In this document: piece by piece, positions 22,266-32,529 of the stretch
How the letters are laid out: each line of letters opens with the position of its first letter
How positions within the stretch are numbered: the first letter of the stretch is position 1
Source: Corythucha ciliata
Lineage: Eukaryota; Arthropoda; Insecta; Hemiptera; Tingidae
Assembly: GCA_038030265.1 (NCBI GenBank)
Contig: CM075941.1
Coordinates: 48,236,164-48,300,163, forward strand
Length of the DNA stretch: 64,000 nucleotides
Direction: 5' to 3'
Notes under the pieces: model-generated
The model's database searches: none
What the model was told of the DNA's origin: nothing
Seen by the model: only the letters and a program-made list of their open reading frames with translations
Made by a program: the position numbers and the translations under genes

Positions 22266-22782
22266 AAATGTAGCTTCCACACTTTTTGTTTCTTCGAGGA
22301 TTTTGATGAAACTATTTGGTCTACAGGCATCGTTGTGTGCTTAAATGGAACATAATTCAATTTGCTACAACTTCTCTCGACTCGGATTTCCCCGTAGGAC
22401 GAGTATTTTAGCAAAAATTCGGGTCGAAAGTTGACTAAAACTTAAAATTTCAATTTTTTTGACAAATAAATCAAAATTCGAGGAGCTGTATCTTGGTTAC
22501 TATGTGACCTACAGAGCTAGGTTAGGTGTCAAATTGTAGCAAATTTTGTGTGGTTTTTAACGTATTTCGTATGTTTTATCTAAAATTCATATTTTAGGAG
22601 ATAGAGTGAAAAACCCGAAAAAAGTGCGCACATTTCGTGGTTTTTCGAGTGCCACGAAAGTAGCACAAGTCTTTCGAAGCTGAAAACTTGGATTTAGACT
22701 ACTGGTGCTGGTCCTAACAATATACTAAAAAATCAGAACTAGACGTTTAATTGCGATTTTATTGTTCTTGTTGACTGGCCTA
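22262..22782 (-). repeat. Right terminal inverted repeat of the long-TIR transposon
   Basis: Complement of 16789-17320, ending ...TTCTTGTTGACTGGCCTA. The transposase stop codon (TAA at 22263-22265) falls at its inner boundary. Confidence 0.9.
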
Positions 22783-23270
22783 ATATGTGTATTCTTCAAT
22801 TTCCTTCTTCTGGTTCAATTTGTTTTGGTTATCTCCCTCCCTCGCCTGTTAAAATTTCTCAAATTTTGCCGCCCCTCAAAATTTGCCTCCCAGGGCTATA
22901 GCCCCGGTAGTCCCCCGCCATGATCCCGGCCCTGGAGGCCCTCCCCCCCAGTACCTCCTTTTTGCCTAGCATGCTCGCTACCTCGAGGATGATAAAAAAA
23001 ACCAGCGGGCATGACAAGGTCTTCGCGGGACGACATTTCAAGGAAAACTGACTAGGGATGAGACTACTGAGAAAATGAGACTTGAAACTGTATCTTTAGT
23101 GGAAACACCATGAAACAAAGCATATTTTGTACACCATAAAAAGTTGCTCAAGTGGAAACTTGAAGTTTCAAAAAACTGAAACTCGTTTGCGAAACTTGAA
23201 ACACATCATGTTTCACTTTTTTGAAACAAAAACGTTTCTCAAAATTTTCGTTAGTGGAAACCGGGCTTAA

Positions 23271-25180
23271 CAATAATCTCCGTCAAGTTCCCATTACCTC
23301 TTCATTGCACATTCTGTCTGATAAAGAAAGGTGATGGCTTGAAATGGCTCTCACAAACTATTTTTAGATTCAACCTTTCAGCACAAAGAGAAGGAAGAAG
23401 AAAAAACTGTCCCTCTATAACTGGAAATAGGGGCAAAATAAGATTTCCTTTCTTCCTCACAGTCCTATTCACTCCCCTACTTTCACGCACGGTTGAATGT
23501 AAAAGGGATCAAGATCGTTATAACGCAAAACAAATTTTCCGTTTGCATTACCAAGGAGAGCAGAGAGACTGTTGATCCCGTTTTAAATGAGCGACAAGAA
23601 AACATTCGTGAAATCAATCACTTTACAACGCGTCCTGTACTATGATTTGGTACACAAGTTTATTACTGTTCCCTGTGTCACCACGCCATTCCATTTCGGA
23701 AAAGCTCCGCAAATCCTCTCTATAAAATAATACCGTCGAATCTCATCAATTCTCCATCATCAGTGGGAGTGGGGGGAGTGTGTTTTTTTTTTTTACGACG
23801 GCGGTATCGGGCTTTGAAGGAAAAAGTACAGGAATATATACGCCGAAAATGGATGAAAGCTTTCCCCCCTTATATGTCTGGTAAGAGGAAGAGAAAATAA
23901 CCCAGAGGGGTGATGTTGTTGCCATGGTATCCTCTTCCTCTCTCTTGTCTGTGATCCCTTCAGATGTCGCAATCAACCTCTCTCCTTTAATTCCACCTGT
24001 ATTCCTGTATATAGGGAATGAGAGTTTAGAGAAAGGGGTTTGAGGCAAAAAAGAGAATCATTTTGGTTAATTTTTATATTTAGCGAAGTCCATTAACAAA
24101 GTATTGAAAATGGAAGGGTATATAGGAACAATTTCAAAATTATTTGGATAACTCATAATTCCAGCCCTACTACTCTCTTTCTAATTGCTGAGTTTAACAA
24201 TTCCATAACTTCGACTGTCCCACGTGCAGGTAAACGAACCACGAGGGCAAAATCAAGGACAAAATAATATCCAATGTTATTTGTGCAATCTGAACTCACG
24301 CCTCATAAATCGCTTCGGTCGACGTGATAGACACATAAAATCTAGTGGAACTATTTCAATATATTTTAATGTCCAAGCATCAATTTTTTTTCGACCGCTA
24401 TAAAAGGGAGACAAATCTGATTGGAAGGTACTTACACAGTTTTTTCCCCTTCCTCGCAAACTCTACCTTTAGTGAGTTTTCCCAGCGTTTTTTTCTTTAT
24501 TCCAATTTTATTCATAACATTTAAAAGATGTACCGTGACAAACGCTTTAATATCTGACTCGTTTTGTCCTCTCAACCAGCCCAAAGACAATGGCTTATTA
24601 TTGTCTGTAACTGGAAAAGGAGGAATCTCAGCTACTTGCTGGGGGAATCTCAGCAGATTTGAGACAACTTCAGCGAAGGCGTTTTTTTTTTACTTCTTTC
24701 CTCGAGGAGACACACACACTTCCTCCTTTTCCCGGCTCGATCGCGAAAAAACTCATTCCGAGAGGGAGCGGGTGGGGAGCATAGGAGGATTGGGGTAGGG
24801 AGCGTCTCTCCTATACTAATTTTTTTAAGAACGGCAGTTTAGCAATAACAAACCGCCCACCAAAAGCGAGAGCTTTTTACTTCGGAGTAAACTTAACTAG
24901 AGTTGGGTACAACTAAAACATAATGTAGATTAATGAGAACGAGACTTTTCTAGGCAAACTTAACTTAACTTAACCTAAGTAGAGAAATTTGAAGCTAGCA
25001 ATAGGGTTTGACGTGGTGTGGCTTAACGGGGGTCGTTCGGACGACCCGAAGATGAGGGTTGAAGATGCAAGAAATTAACGGTCGCCACCTGTTGTTTGCT
25101 TTGGGTAACAGGCCCCAATATATTCTCAATATAATACAACTGATAACATTTTTTTGGTTTCGGAAAAAATAATAACAATG
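23271..25180. other. No gene recognised
   Basis: AT-rich sequence with poly-T and poly-A runs and a TATAAAAGG at about 24399. Short frames show no domains. Possibly host intergenic DNA. Confidence 0.35.
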
Positions 25181-25199
25181 CGTTTCTTCAATGATTTCC

Positions 25200-26880
25200 G
25201 GTCGTTCCGGTGCGTAGACTTCGCGACGGTCGGTCTGGTAGCGTCCCTTCGCGCTGTTTCAGACCCTATTATCGAACTAACGGTCCTCTGGTGCTGTACG
25301 TAGTGTCTTCTTCGCCGGGTTCGGCAAGGACAGGGAAAGGTTTGGACAGGATCGGTCTTGCTCGATGAATTCTGGGGCAGACACAAGTGTCGCTAAGCCC
25401 CGTAGTATCTATCGAGTTCCACCGGGGGTGAGGGAACGAGAATGAATGTTGACCGGAGTCGTCTCAACGGTCTGGCACGAATGCCTACCGGTGGTCAGGG
25501 CCACAATAGGGTTTCCCTTCAACAAGTGTCCGGAGTCTTCTCAACGGATGTGTCGAACTTGGAAGGTTCCCGCGAGGTTATCCTGCCGGTCCGGATATGC
25601 GTCAAGTGTATGACGTCTGTAACAGTAACGGTCTAATCCACAATAGGGTTTCCCTTCAACAAGCGTCCGGATTCTTCTCAATGGAGTAGAGCTTGGAAGG
25701 TTCCCCTAAGGTTATCCGACTGTTCGGTTTTGATATATGCGTCAGCTCACTAACGACTTAAAAAAATAACGGTCTAATCCCCAATAGGGTTTCCCTTCAA
25801 CAAGCGTCCGGAGTCTTCTCAACGGATATGTCGAACTTGGAAGGTTCCCGAAAGGTTATCCGTCCGACTGACTGAATCTATGCGTCCGGGTTAGGACAAC
25901 TTGAGCGAGGGGCGGTTTAGTCCACAATAGGGTGTCCACTTCGACAAGCGTCCGGAGTCTTCTCAACGGAGTAGAGCTTGGAAGGTTCCCGTAAGGTTAT
26001 CCGCACCACTGGTCAGAAAAAAGAAAAATACACTGGCTATGGGTAGCCGGTAGGGCTAACGGTCCGGTAGCGTCCCTTGTAGTTGTCCGCAGCGTCTTCT
26101 TCGCCGAGTTCGGCAAGGATAGGGAAAGGTTCGGACAGGATCGGTCTTACTCGATGAATTCTGGGGCAGACACATGTGTCGCTAAGCCCCGTAGTATCTA
26201 TCAAGCTCCACCGAGGTTAGGGGAATGAATAAAAGAATAACCGGAGTCTTCTCCACGGTTTTGGGCACGGATGCCTATCGGCGGTCAGGTCCACAATAGG
26301 GTTTCCACTTTAACAAGCGTCCGGAGTCTTCTCAACGTAGTAGAGCTTGGAAGGTTCCCGTAAGGTTATCCTGCCGGTCCGATTGTATAGATGCGTCAGG
26401 TGTATGACGACTTTAACAGTGACGGTCTAATCCACAATAGGGTTTTCCTTCAACAAGCGTCCGGAGTCTTCTCAACGGATCTGTTGAGCTTGGAAGGTTC
26501 CCGCAGGGTTATCCGGCTGTTCGATTTTGCTATATATGCGTCAGGTCACTGACGACTTGAAATAATGACGGTCTAATCCCCAATAGGGTTTCCCTTCAAC
26601 AAGCGTCCGGAGTCTTCTCAACGGATATGTCGAACTTGGAAGGTTCCCGTAAGGTTATCCGCCCAATTTACTTGGATCTATGCGTCCGGTTGGGGACGAC
26701 TTGAACCAGGGGCGGTTTCATCCACAATAGGGTGTCCACTTCAACAAGCGTCCGGAGTCTTCTCAACGGAATAGAGCTTGGAAGGTTCCCGCAAGGTTAT
26801 CCGTCCCACTGGTCAGAAAAAAAACAAAACGGGGTAAGAGGACTCGGTCAGGGTCAGCCTTATACCAACCGGTCAGGATC
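25200..26880. repeat. Higher-order tandem repeat
   Basis: A roughly 790-bp unit occurs twice (for example GTCTTCTTCGCCG.GTTCGGCAAGGA at about 25305 and 26094). Each contains four sub-repeats of about 137-146 bp starting CAATAGGGT (25504, 25641, 25782, 25925; then 26294, 26435, 26581, 26725). Shared words in the sub-repeats are CAAGCGTCCGGAGTCTTCTCAACGG and CTTGGAAGGTTCCCG. GC content is above that of the flanks. It lies on the 3' side of the truncated BEL element; whether it is part of that element is unknown. Confidence 0.85.
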
Positions 26881-26884
26881 GAAT

Positions 26885-27545
26885 CACTGAAGGGTCGGAA
26901 AGGTTCCCAATAGGCTTTGCCCGTGGATGCCTTGGTAGGGTGTGACGTCACGAACGGTCAAGAGTCGTCTCAATTGACCGCTGGACGTTTTCCCGTACGG
27001 CGTGATTTTTGGTGAGCGATCCTTCGCTTCGGGAAGACGGCGTCGTCGCTGTTGTACTTCCGGATCGTCGTGGGTTCTGGAGTTCCCAGTCGTTGAAGCC
27101 GCTGGAGGGTCGTACTGTTTCCCAGTCGAGTGGTCCAATTGCAGGCTGAAGATCTGGTCCAGGCTGCTGGGGTGTTTCCCGTTTGACTTCTCGACATGAA
27201 GTGAGCTCTCGGGTGCCGGCGCTCTGGTTGTATAGGCGGTGGGTGGATTCCACCCGCTCCAACTCGCTCGGGTGGCTCAGTGGGTTGACCGTTGGGTGGT
27301 GGGTGGTCCCCTTTCCAACTATTCCCCCACCTGGAGGGCTCCCTTTTTTTTTCTGTAGGGATGTTTTGGAGAATTTTTTCCCTGGGAGGGGCGACTTACA
27401 TAATTAATTGTTGGCGGAATTAATTTACCCGACGTCAGTTTAATCGAGATGGGGCAGGGGCAGCAAACGGTTTATGGCTCGCTGATATGTTTTCCCTTTG
27501 ATGAGAACATCTGCGACTCTAACTTGTTGGCTAGGGCCTGGATAC
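26885..27545. other. GC-richer spacer, no gene recognised
   Basis: Continues partial words of the preceding array (GGAAAGGTTCCCAATAGG) and then unique sequence with several overlapping short frames on both strands. None shows a known domain. Confidence 0.35.
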
Positions 27546-27547
27546 GT

Positions 27548-27581
27548 GGTAATTACCCTGCCGAGAGGCAGGGTAATTACC
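27548..27581. repeat. Perfect hairpin at the integrase truncation
   Basis: GGTAATTACCCTGCC and its exact complement flank a GAGA loop. It begins within about 15 bp of the point where BEL integrase homology ends. Confidence 0.75.
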
Positions 27582-27596
27582 AGCCATCAGGGGGGA

Positions 27597-29795
27597 TTCC
27601 GTCGTCAAAGAGCTGAGGAGTTCCAAATGGACTGCTTTGGTGGAGAGACAAACAAACAAGATCAGATAACCTTTAGCTATTCGAGCATTACGTCGTAGGT
27701 GCTCCTTGAGTTTAAATGGGCCGGCACAGTCGAGAGTGGTGTTAAGAAAGGGCCGAATTTGTTCAAAACGAATAGCGGGCATTTTCGACTGAGGAGGTTT
27801 ACCTTGAAAGCGGTAGCATTTGAGACAGCTACGATTCTGGGACTTGATGAGTCGTCGCAGGCCTAGGATCCAGAATTTGCGTTGAATCAACGATTGGATC
27901 AGCTGGGCGCCTCCATGCAGCGAGACGTGGTGGTAAAAACGACAAATGAGGGATGAAAGCGGGGCTTGACGAGGAAGGAGAAGGGGAAATTTCGTTTCAT
28001 CAGGAAGTATAGAATGCCTGAGTCTGCCGCCCACCCTAACAAGCCCGAGGGAATCAATGAAAGGAGCAAGTTTCGCGTAACTGCGTGGCAATTGTCGATT
28101 ACTTTTCAGGGCAGCCACGAGCTCCTTGAAGTAGAGCTTTTGTGAGGCAAAAACGCATCGTTTTAGGGCAGCCTCACGTTCACTTATTGTAAGTTGCTCT
28201 GTTGGAGATTTGCTTCGGTTTGATTTGGGAGACCAGCGCAAAATTCTGCATGTCACTCTTATCAGAACTTCAAGGGAGGAAAAACGAGTTATGAAATCAA
28301 CAGTTTCGAGTTCTTTTACTACTGCTAGAGCGGTTTTGGTTTTCACTTCAGGGAGAGGAGCTGAGTGTTCCAGAAGAGAAGAGTCAGGCCAAGTTTGTGG
28401 ATCGTCAAGGAGAAATGAAGGTCCCTCCCACCAGAGAGTGTTTTCCTTCAGAGCTTTAGGAGACAGTCCTCGAGATGAAATATCCGCGGGGTTCAGATGT
28501 GACGGTACGTGACACCAAAAGGAAGGAGAAATGTTTTCTAGAATTTCGACGATTCTGTGTGCGACAAACGTTTTGAGTGTGTGAGGAGGAGTTCTCAGCC
28601 ATGCCAGAACTGTGGCTGAATCTGAAAAGAGACTATATTTTGCTGAGGAGGTCGAGAGTTTTGAGAAAATCCTCTAGGGATTTGAGAAGGCGGGACAGGA
28701 GTAGAGCGCCGCACAACTCGAGTTTTGGAATAGTTAGCGGCTTAATGGGAGCGACGCGAGTTTTCGCTTGAAGAAGCTGGACTTTCATGCCTTCCGAGTT
28801 TTCGCAGCGTAGATAAATTACCGCGCTGTATGCGATAGAGCTGGCGTCACAGAATCCCACGACAGATACACTGGATTTTAAGGCTGGAATTAACCGAGGA
28901 ATTTCCAATTCATTTAACAGAGGGAGTTGGATGACAAATTTGCGCCAATCTAGAAGAATGTTGTTTGGTAACGGATCGTCCCAGTCAATTTGGAGTTTCC
29001 ACGCTTCTTGAATCAAAGTTTTGGCCCAGAGAACCGTGGGTGAGCACAGACCTAGTGGGTCAAAGAGTCGTGCTACGATTGACAGCATGCCTCGCTTGGT
29101 AGGTTCTGAGACGGGTTCTTGGACCGTGAAAGAGAAAGTGTCACGGTTATATTTCAATCCGAGGAGCTTTAAACAGTCCGAAGTCGAGTCCACTTTGTCA
29201 AACGACTGGTGCTGAGCTTGATTTTCTGGCAAAATATCTTCGAGCAAACAAGGTTCATTTGATGCCCACTTTCGGAGCTCAAATTGACCTCGAGCGAGGA
29301 GTTCGATGACTTGATTTTTCACTTCCCGCGCATCTTCAATAGAGGAACAACCAAACGCTAAATCATCAACGAATGTGTTCTCGAGAACCACTTGAGCACC
29401 ACGAGGGAGAGTCTCACCTTCATCGAAGGCAAGTTGCTTCAAGACCCTTTGAGCAAGGAAAGCGTTTGGTGTAGCACCGTATGTCACCGTCTTCAGCTCG
29501 TATTCCAATATAGGTTGAGAAGGGCTGCCGCGCCAGAAGATGTGTTGGTAATGATGATGTTCGGGAGTCAGCATTATTTGTCGATACATCATTTTGATGT
29601 CAGCACAGAGGACAACTTCAAAAAGCCTGAATTTCATGAGAATGACTCCTATGTCTGGCTGTAGCCGAGGTCCAGCCATAAGCTGCTGGTTTAGAGATGG
29701 GGAGTGATATCCGACAGTAGCGCTGCAATCGAAGACTACTCGGACTTTTGTCGTGGAGCTTGCCTCACGCAGTACTGCTTGATGAGGGGCCACAA
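27597..29795 (-). pseudogene. BEL/Pao polyprotein, truncated at both ends
   Basis: Minus strand. RT: PHQAVLREASSTTKVRVVFD, CADIKMMYRQIML, TVTYGATPNAF, active site NTFVDDLAFG. Then the BEL-specific A17-like peptidase region (CLKLLGLKYNRDTF, KRGMLSIVARLFDPLGL), RNase H (VGFCDASSIAYSAVIYL, KLELCGALLLSRL, a frameshift near 28630, then LNPADISSRG and LWWEGP). Last is the integrase zinc finger (YHHVSLHGG...CLKCYRFQG) and the first core Asp (TTLDCAGPF). Homology stops after LLSSLTTE near 27597, so the DDE core is cut, and Gag and protease are missing upstream. No LTR was recognised. Confidence 0.85.
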
Positions 29796-29819
29796 ACACA
29801 CCACAAAAACGCTCAATAA

Positions 29820-29965
29820 CAGCAAACTGTTATTGCTGTTATTGGAGCAAAGCTCCAACCCACAGCAATAAGCTCTTTTAATAAGCAATAAGCTTTTAAA
29901 CACAGCAAAGCTCCAAATCACAACAAAGCTCCAAACCACAGCAAAGCACCAAACCTCAGCCTGCC
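29820..29965. repeat. AACCACAGCAAAGC(A/T)CC minisatellite, left block
   Basis: Imperfect repeats of about 18-20 bp (CAAAGCTCCAAACCACAG). The same unit in the same orientation resumes at 32335-32525 on the other side of a LINE. Confidence 0.75.
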
Positions 29966-29989
29966 AAGTACCTCGGTACAAACCTGGTT

Positions 29990-32330
29990 TGTGCCTTGTC
30001 CCTGAGACTAATGGGTCAGGTTATTAATGTGACCCGACATATATGTCCCCGCCGTATGACGTGGGATGGCCCGACACGTGCAAGACCTGGTTCTCGACCT
30101 CCCCGCCCGCTAGCGTGGACCCCGTAAAGACGGGCGTTTTACAGAGGTGCAAATAGGCTGTCGGATAGTGCTCTGAGAAGAGCGGATTTCCCCGCTTCGT
30201 TGTGATGAAGCAGGACGGATCGTCGCTCTGTTGGGGGAGGTTGGTATGAAGGGGGAGGGGGACTTTCACGACGAATCTCGAGGAGATTCGTGGACGTGAT
30301 CACGTGATCATGAGCGGGGGCATGTGTGGGCCGCCAGGATTCTAGACGTTTCCTCTGGTTTGGCCCATGCCTGGGAGAAGCGTGCGAGCCGACCTTGTAT
30401 CCTCGCGGGTGGTTACGGTGAAACCACTGCGAATGCCAGTGGCTGTGCGGACGTCGTTGTACACGTGACAATCGAAGAGTACATAGTAGCCCGTCTCGCC
30501 GACTAGTCCTCCACAGGGGCACGGGGGGGGGGGGGGGGAATCGCGTCGGCGGAAAAAGTGTAAGCGACTGTTGAAGGCACCATGGCTAGCAACGATTTGG
30601 GACGCCGCGAAGGAAGGCCGCCTCTACCTCATCTGGAGTCGTCCTGCTACAGTCGGGAGAAGGCTGTGGTTGTGTCGAGCTGTAGTCCCAGCGCTGTTGC
30701 CACAGTTTTTGTTGGCCTTCTTTGATTACGGTCCCGCCACGGTTTGAGGGTCCTGAAGCTGGGCGATGGTCTCCAGCAGTTCGGTAGCTGTGTGATATTT
30801 CAGGACGACGCCGTCTAATGTCAGGTCGACCGACATTGTGCCGCAGAGCATTTTTGTAAGGCTAAGTGTGACATAGTAGCGTACGTGGGGCGTAGGCTAA
30901 TCGTAATTCCCGCTGTAGGGTTCTGACCCGCTCGCGATCGCGGTTGGAGGGGTTGCGCCACCAGATAGTGGCACCGTAACTAACGATGGGCCAGAAAATG
31001 CTGTCGTAGTACAGTAGATGGCTGCGGTGACCGGTCCCCCCCCCCCCCCACTGGTGACCAGCAATTCCACGGAGTTCAGGCGCAATTTGCTGAAGATTTG
31101 TGCGTAACCCGTTCAAGTGTGGACCGGCTTGTAACGTGGGGGAGAGCCACACGTGGAAGTTCTTGAGGAGTCGATAAGTCTGAAGCTGTGGTTGAGCAAG
31201 GAAGAGGCCCCTCGGAAAACTAGGATTTTAGTTTTCGAAACATTGATTTATTCGGCACCATTCTGTTACAAGAGTGGTTGCTCTAACGGCCTCCTGGCCG
31301 GGCTGTGATTGGGGTGTGGGCCTCGACGAGTATGGCCAGGACGTCTGCCTAGCAGAATGGTGTTAGGCCTTCCTCCTCTAGGTGCCGCAAGAGTCCGTCT
31401 AAAAGGAGGCCGCAGGAGAGCTCTGGGGGCATCCTGAGGTGACGTTGAGGGTGGCCCGCTGTGGACCGTTTCCTGTGTAGACCGTTCGTTGGTCGAAGTA
31501 GCTGGCTAAAAGGCCATATATGTTCGAGGGAAGACGGAACGCCCTTAAGGAAGCCAAAACAGCCGGCCACCAGGCGGTATCGAACGCTCCTTGAACGTCG
31601 AAGAAAGGGGCGAGGACCATGTTGGCTGAAGAGTTACAGGCTGAGGAGATGAGGCTGTCGATGGCCTGGGTGGTGTTTCGTCGAGGGATGCTTCCAAACT
31701 GGTGGCGGTGCATAGTAGGCAGTACCTGTGGACGAATGGTGCGGATTCTCCAGAAGCTTGCTCTCCACGTCGCCGATGCAGATGGGGCGTAAGGAAAAAG
31801 GGTCGAGGGGGTCCCGCCCAGCTTTAGATAGAAGGGCTACGCGGGTGCTCTTCGTTGAAAAGATACGTTGAAAAGATCCGTGTATGCATTTAAGGCGTTG
31901 TCTGGGAGGTTCACGCTGGACGGGCCGGTGGCTTTATTTACACGGAGCGCCTCGATTGTCGTCGATTGTTCGGCCGGTGGTTCCGACGTCGGTAGGCAAG
32001 CAGAGCGACGTAGGGCTCGGTCCATTGAGGAGTCCCTCAAATGAAAGACATTTTTCAGCACAGCGAGGTGGTGGGTTCGAATGGAATCCGTGTTTTGTCT
32101 GAGTGTCGGGAAATTTTGAGGGGGAGTGGGTGGTAATTTTATCCCTGATGATCTTGTGGGGGGGCTCCCCAGGGTTGGTTTCCCAGCTCTTCGGTGGAGA
32201 ATCTTCGCCAGGCCAGGCGTTTGGCTTTCTGTATTGCGGCCTTTAGGCGGCGGCGTGCGTTGACGTACTGCTACTGCAATGCAGGGCGGGCGTCTTCTGA
32301 TGAACGCAAGAGGGACTTGTGGGATCTCAA
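29990..32330 (-). pseudogene. R1-like LINE, degraded RT
   Basis: Minus strand. A pre-RT and finger segment near 32000-31850 (EALRVNKATGPSSVNLPDNAL) is followed by 31713-31399 with HQFGSIPRRNTTQAI, the catalytic-site neighbourhood FFDVQGAFDTAWWPAVL and SYFDQRTVYTGNGPQ. The thumb region is at 31100-30870 (YDSIFWPIVSYGATIWW). Near 30500 is a C-terminal zinc finger reading CPCGGLVGETGYYVLFDCHVY in one frame. AFDTAWWP is typical of R1-clade LINEs. Multiple frame breaks; the YADD-type box was not found intact. No endonuclease seen. Confidence 0.7.
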
Positions 32331-32334
32331 ACCA

Positions 32335-32525
32335 AAAAAACTCCAACCACAAAAAGGTCCAACCATATTTAAAGGTTCATACCACAGCAAAATATCGACC
32401 ACTGCAAAGCACCAAACCATAGCAAAGCTCCAAACCACAGCGAGCACCAAACCAACCACAGCAATAAAGCTCCGAACCACATCAAAGCACCAAACCACAG
32501 CCAAGTACCAACTACAAGAAACTTC
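32335..32525. repeat. AACCACAGCAAAGC(A/T)CC minisatellite, right block
   Basis: Continuation of the block at 29820-29965 (CAAAGCACCAAACCA.AGCAAAGCTCC). The R1-like LINE therefore appears to sit within this array. Confidence 0.75.
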
Positions 32526-32529
32526 ACCC

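Larger units (their letters stand above)
16789..22782 (+). mobile_element. Long-TIR DNA transposon with XPG-like protein (Academ-like?)
   Basis: About 6.0 kb with inverted repeats of about 525 bp (TAGGCCAGTCAA...). ATA flanks each side (16786-16788 and 22783-22785); if the leading TA is excluded the duplication would be TA. One long, damaged transposase-like gene reads rightward inside (18995-22265). Residues conserved with a family of multicopy animal proteins, plus a FEN/XPG-like segment, suggest the Academ superfamily, in which an XPG-type nuclease has been described. I infer this rather than prove it. A shorter relative lies at 54176-55279. Confidence 0.85.
8389..22934. mobile_element. 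Old hAT-like element, interrupted
   Basis: Left terminus CAGGCCCGAATCTGGC and, on the opposite strand, right terminus CAGGGCCGGGATCATGGC fit a common hAT end. GC-rich 'GCCGCCCC' subterminal sequence lies on both sides. Flanks GAGGCAAT (8381-8388) and GAGGCCCT (22935-22942) agree at six of eight positions, as an eroded 8-bp duplication would. It is interrupted by the Gypsy element and the long-TIR transposon. The remaining interior is degenerate repeats and no transposase was seen. Confidence 0.4.
8099..23267. mobile_element. Harbinger-type MITE split by nested insertions
   Basis: Left end AGCCGGGTTTCCACTAA at 8099 matches, with one difference, the complement of the right end TTAGTGGAAACCGGGCT at 23267. 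TAA flanks both sides (8096-8098 and 23268-23270), the TWA duplication typical of PIF/Harbinger. The two halves (about 8099-8380 and 22943-23267) share a peculiar density of GTTTCA/TGAAAC motifs. All other elements between them are younger insertions. The original element would have been about 0.6 kb and non-coding. Confidence 0.5.

Noticed and set aside
21266..22414. Several minus-strand and alternate-frame ORFs across the long-TIR transposon
   Set aside because: They are shadows of the transposase frame and of the TIR.
24390..24800. TATAAAAGG followed by a 125-codon frame, as a possible host gene
   Set aside because: The frame is low-complexity (Phe/Ser-rich), starts without support and shows no domain.
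26948..27262. Overlapping frames of about 100 codons in the GC-rich spacer
   Set aside because: Open frames on both strands at once, expected from GC-rich repeat-derived DNA; no recognisable motif.
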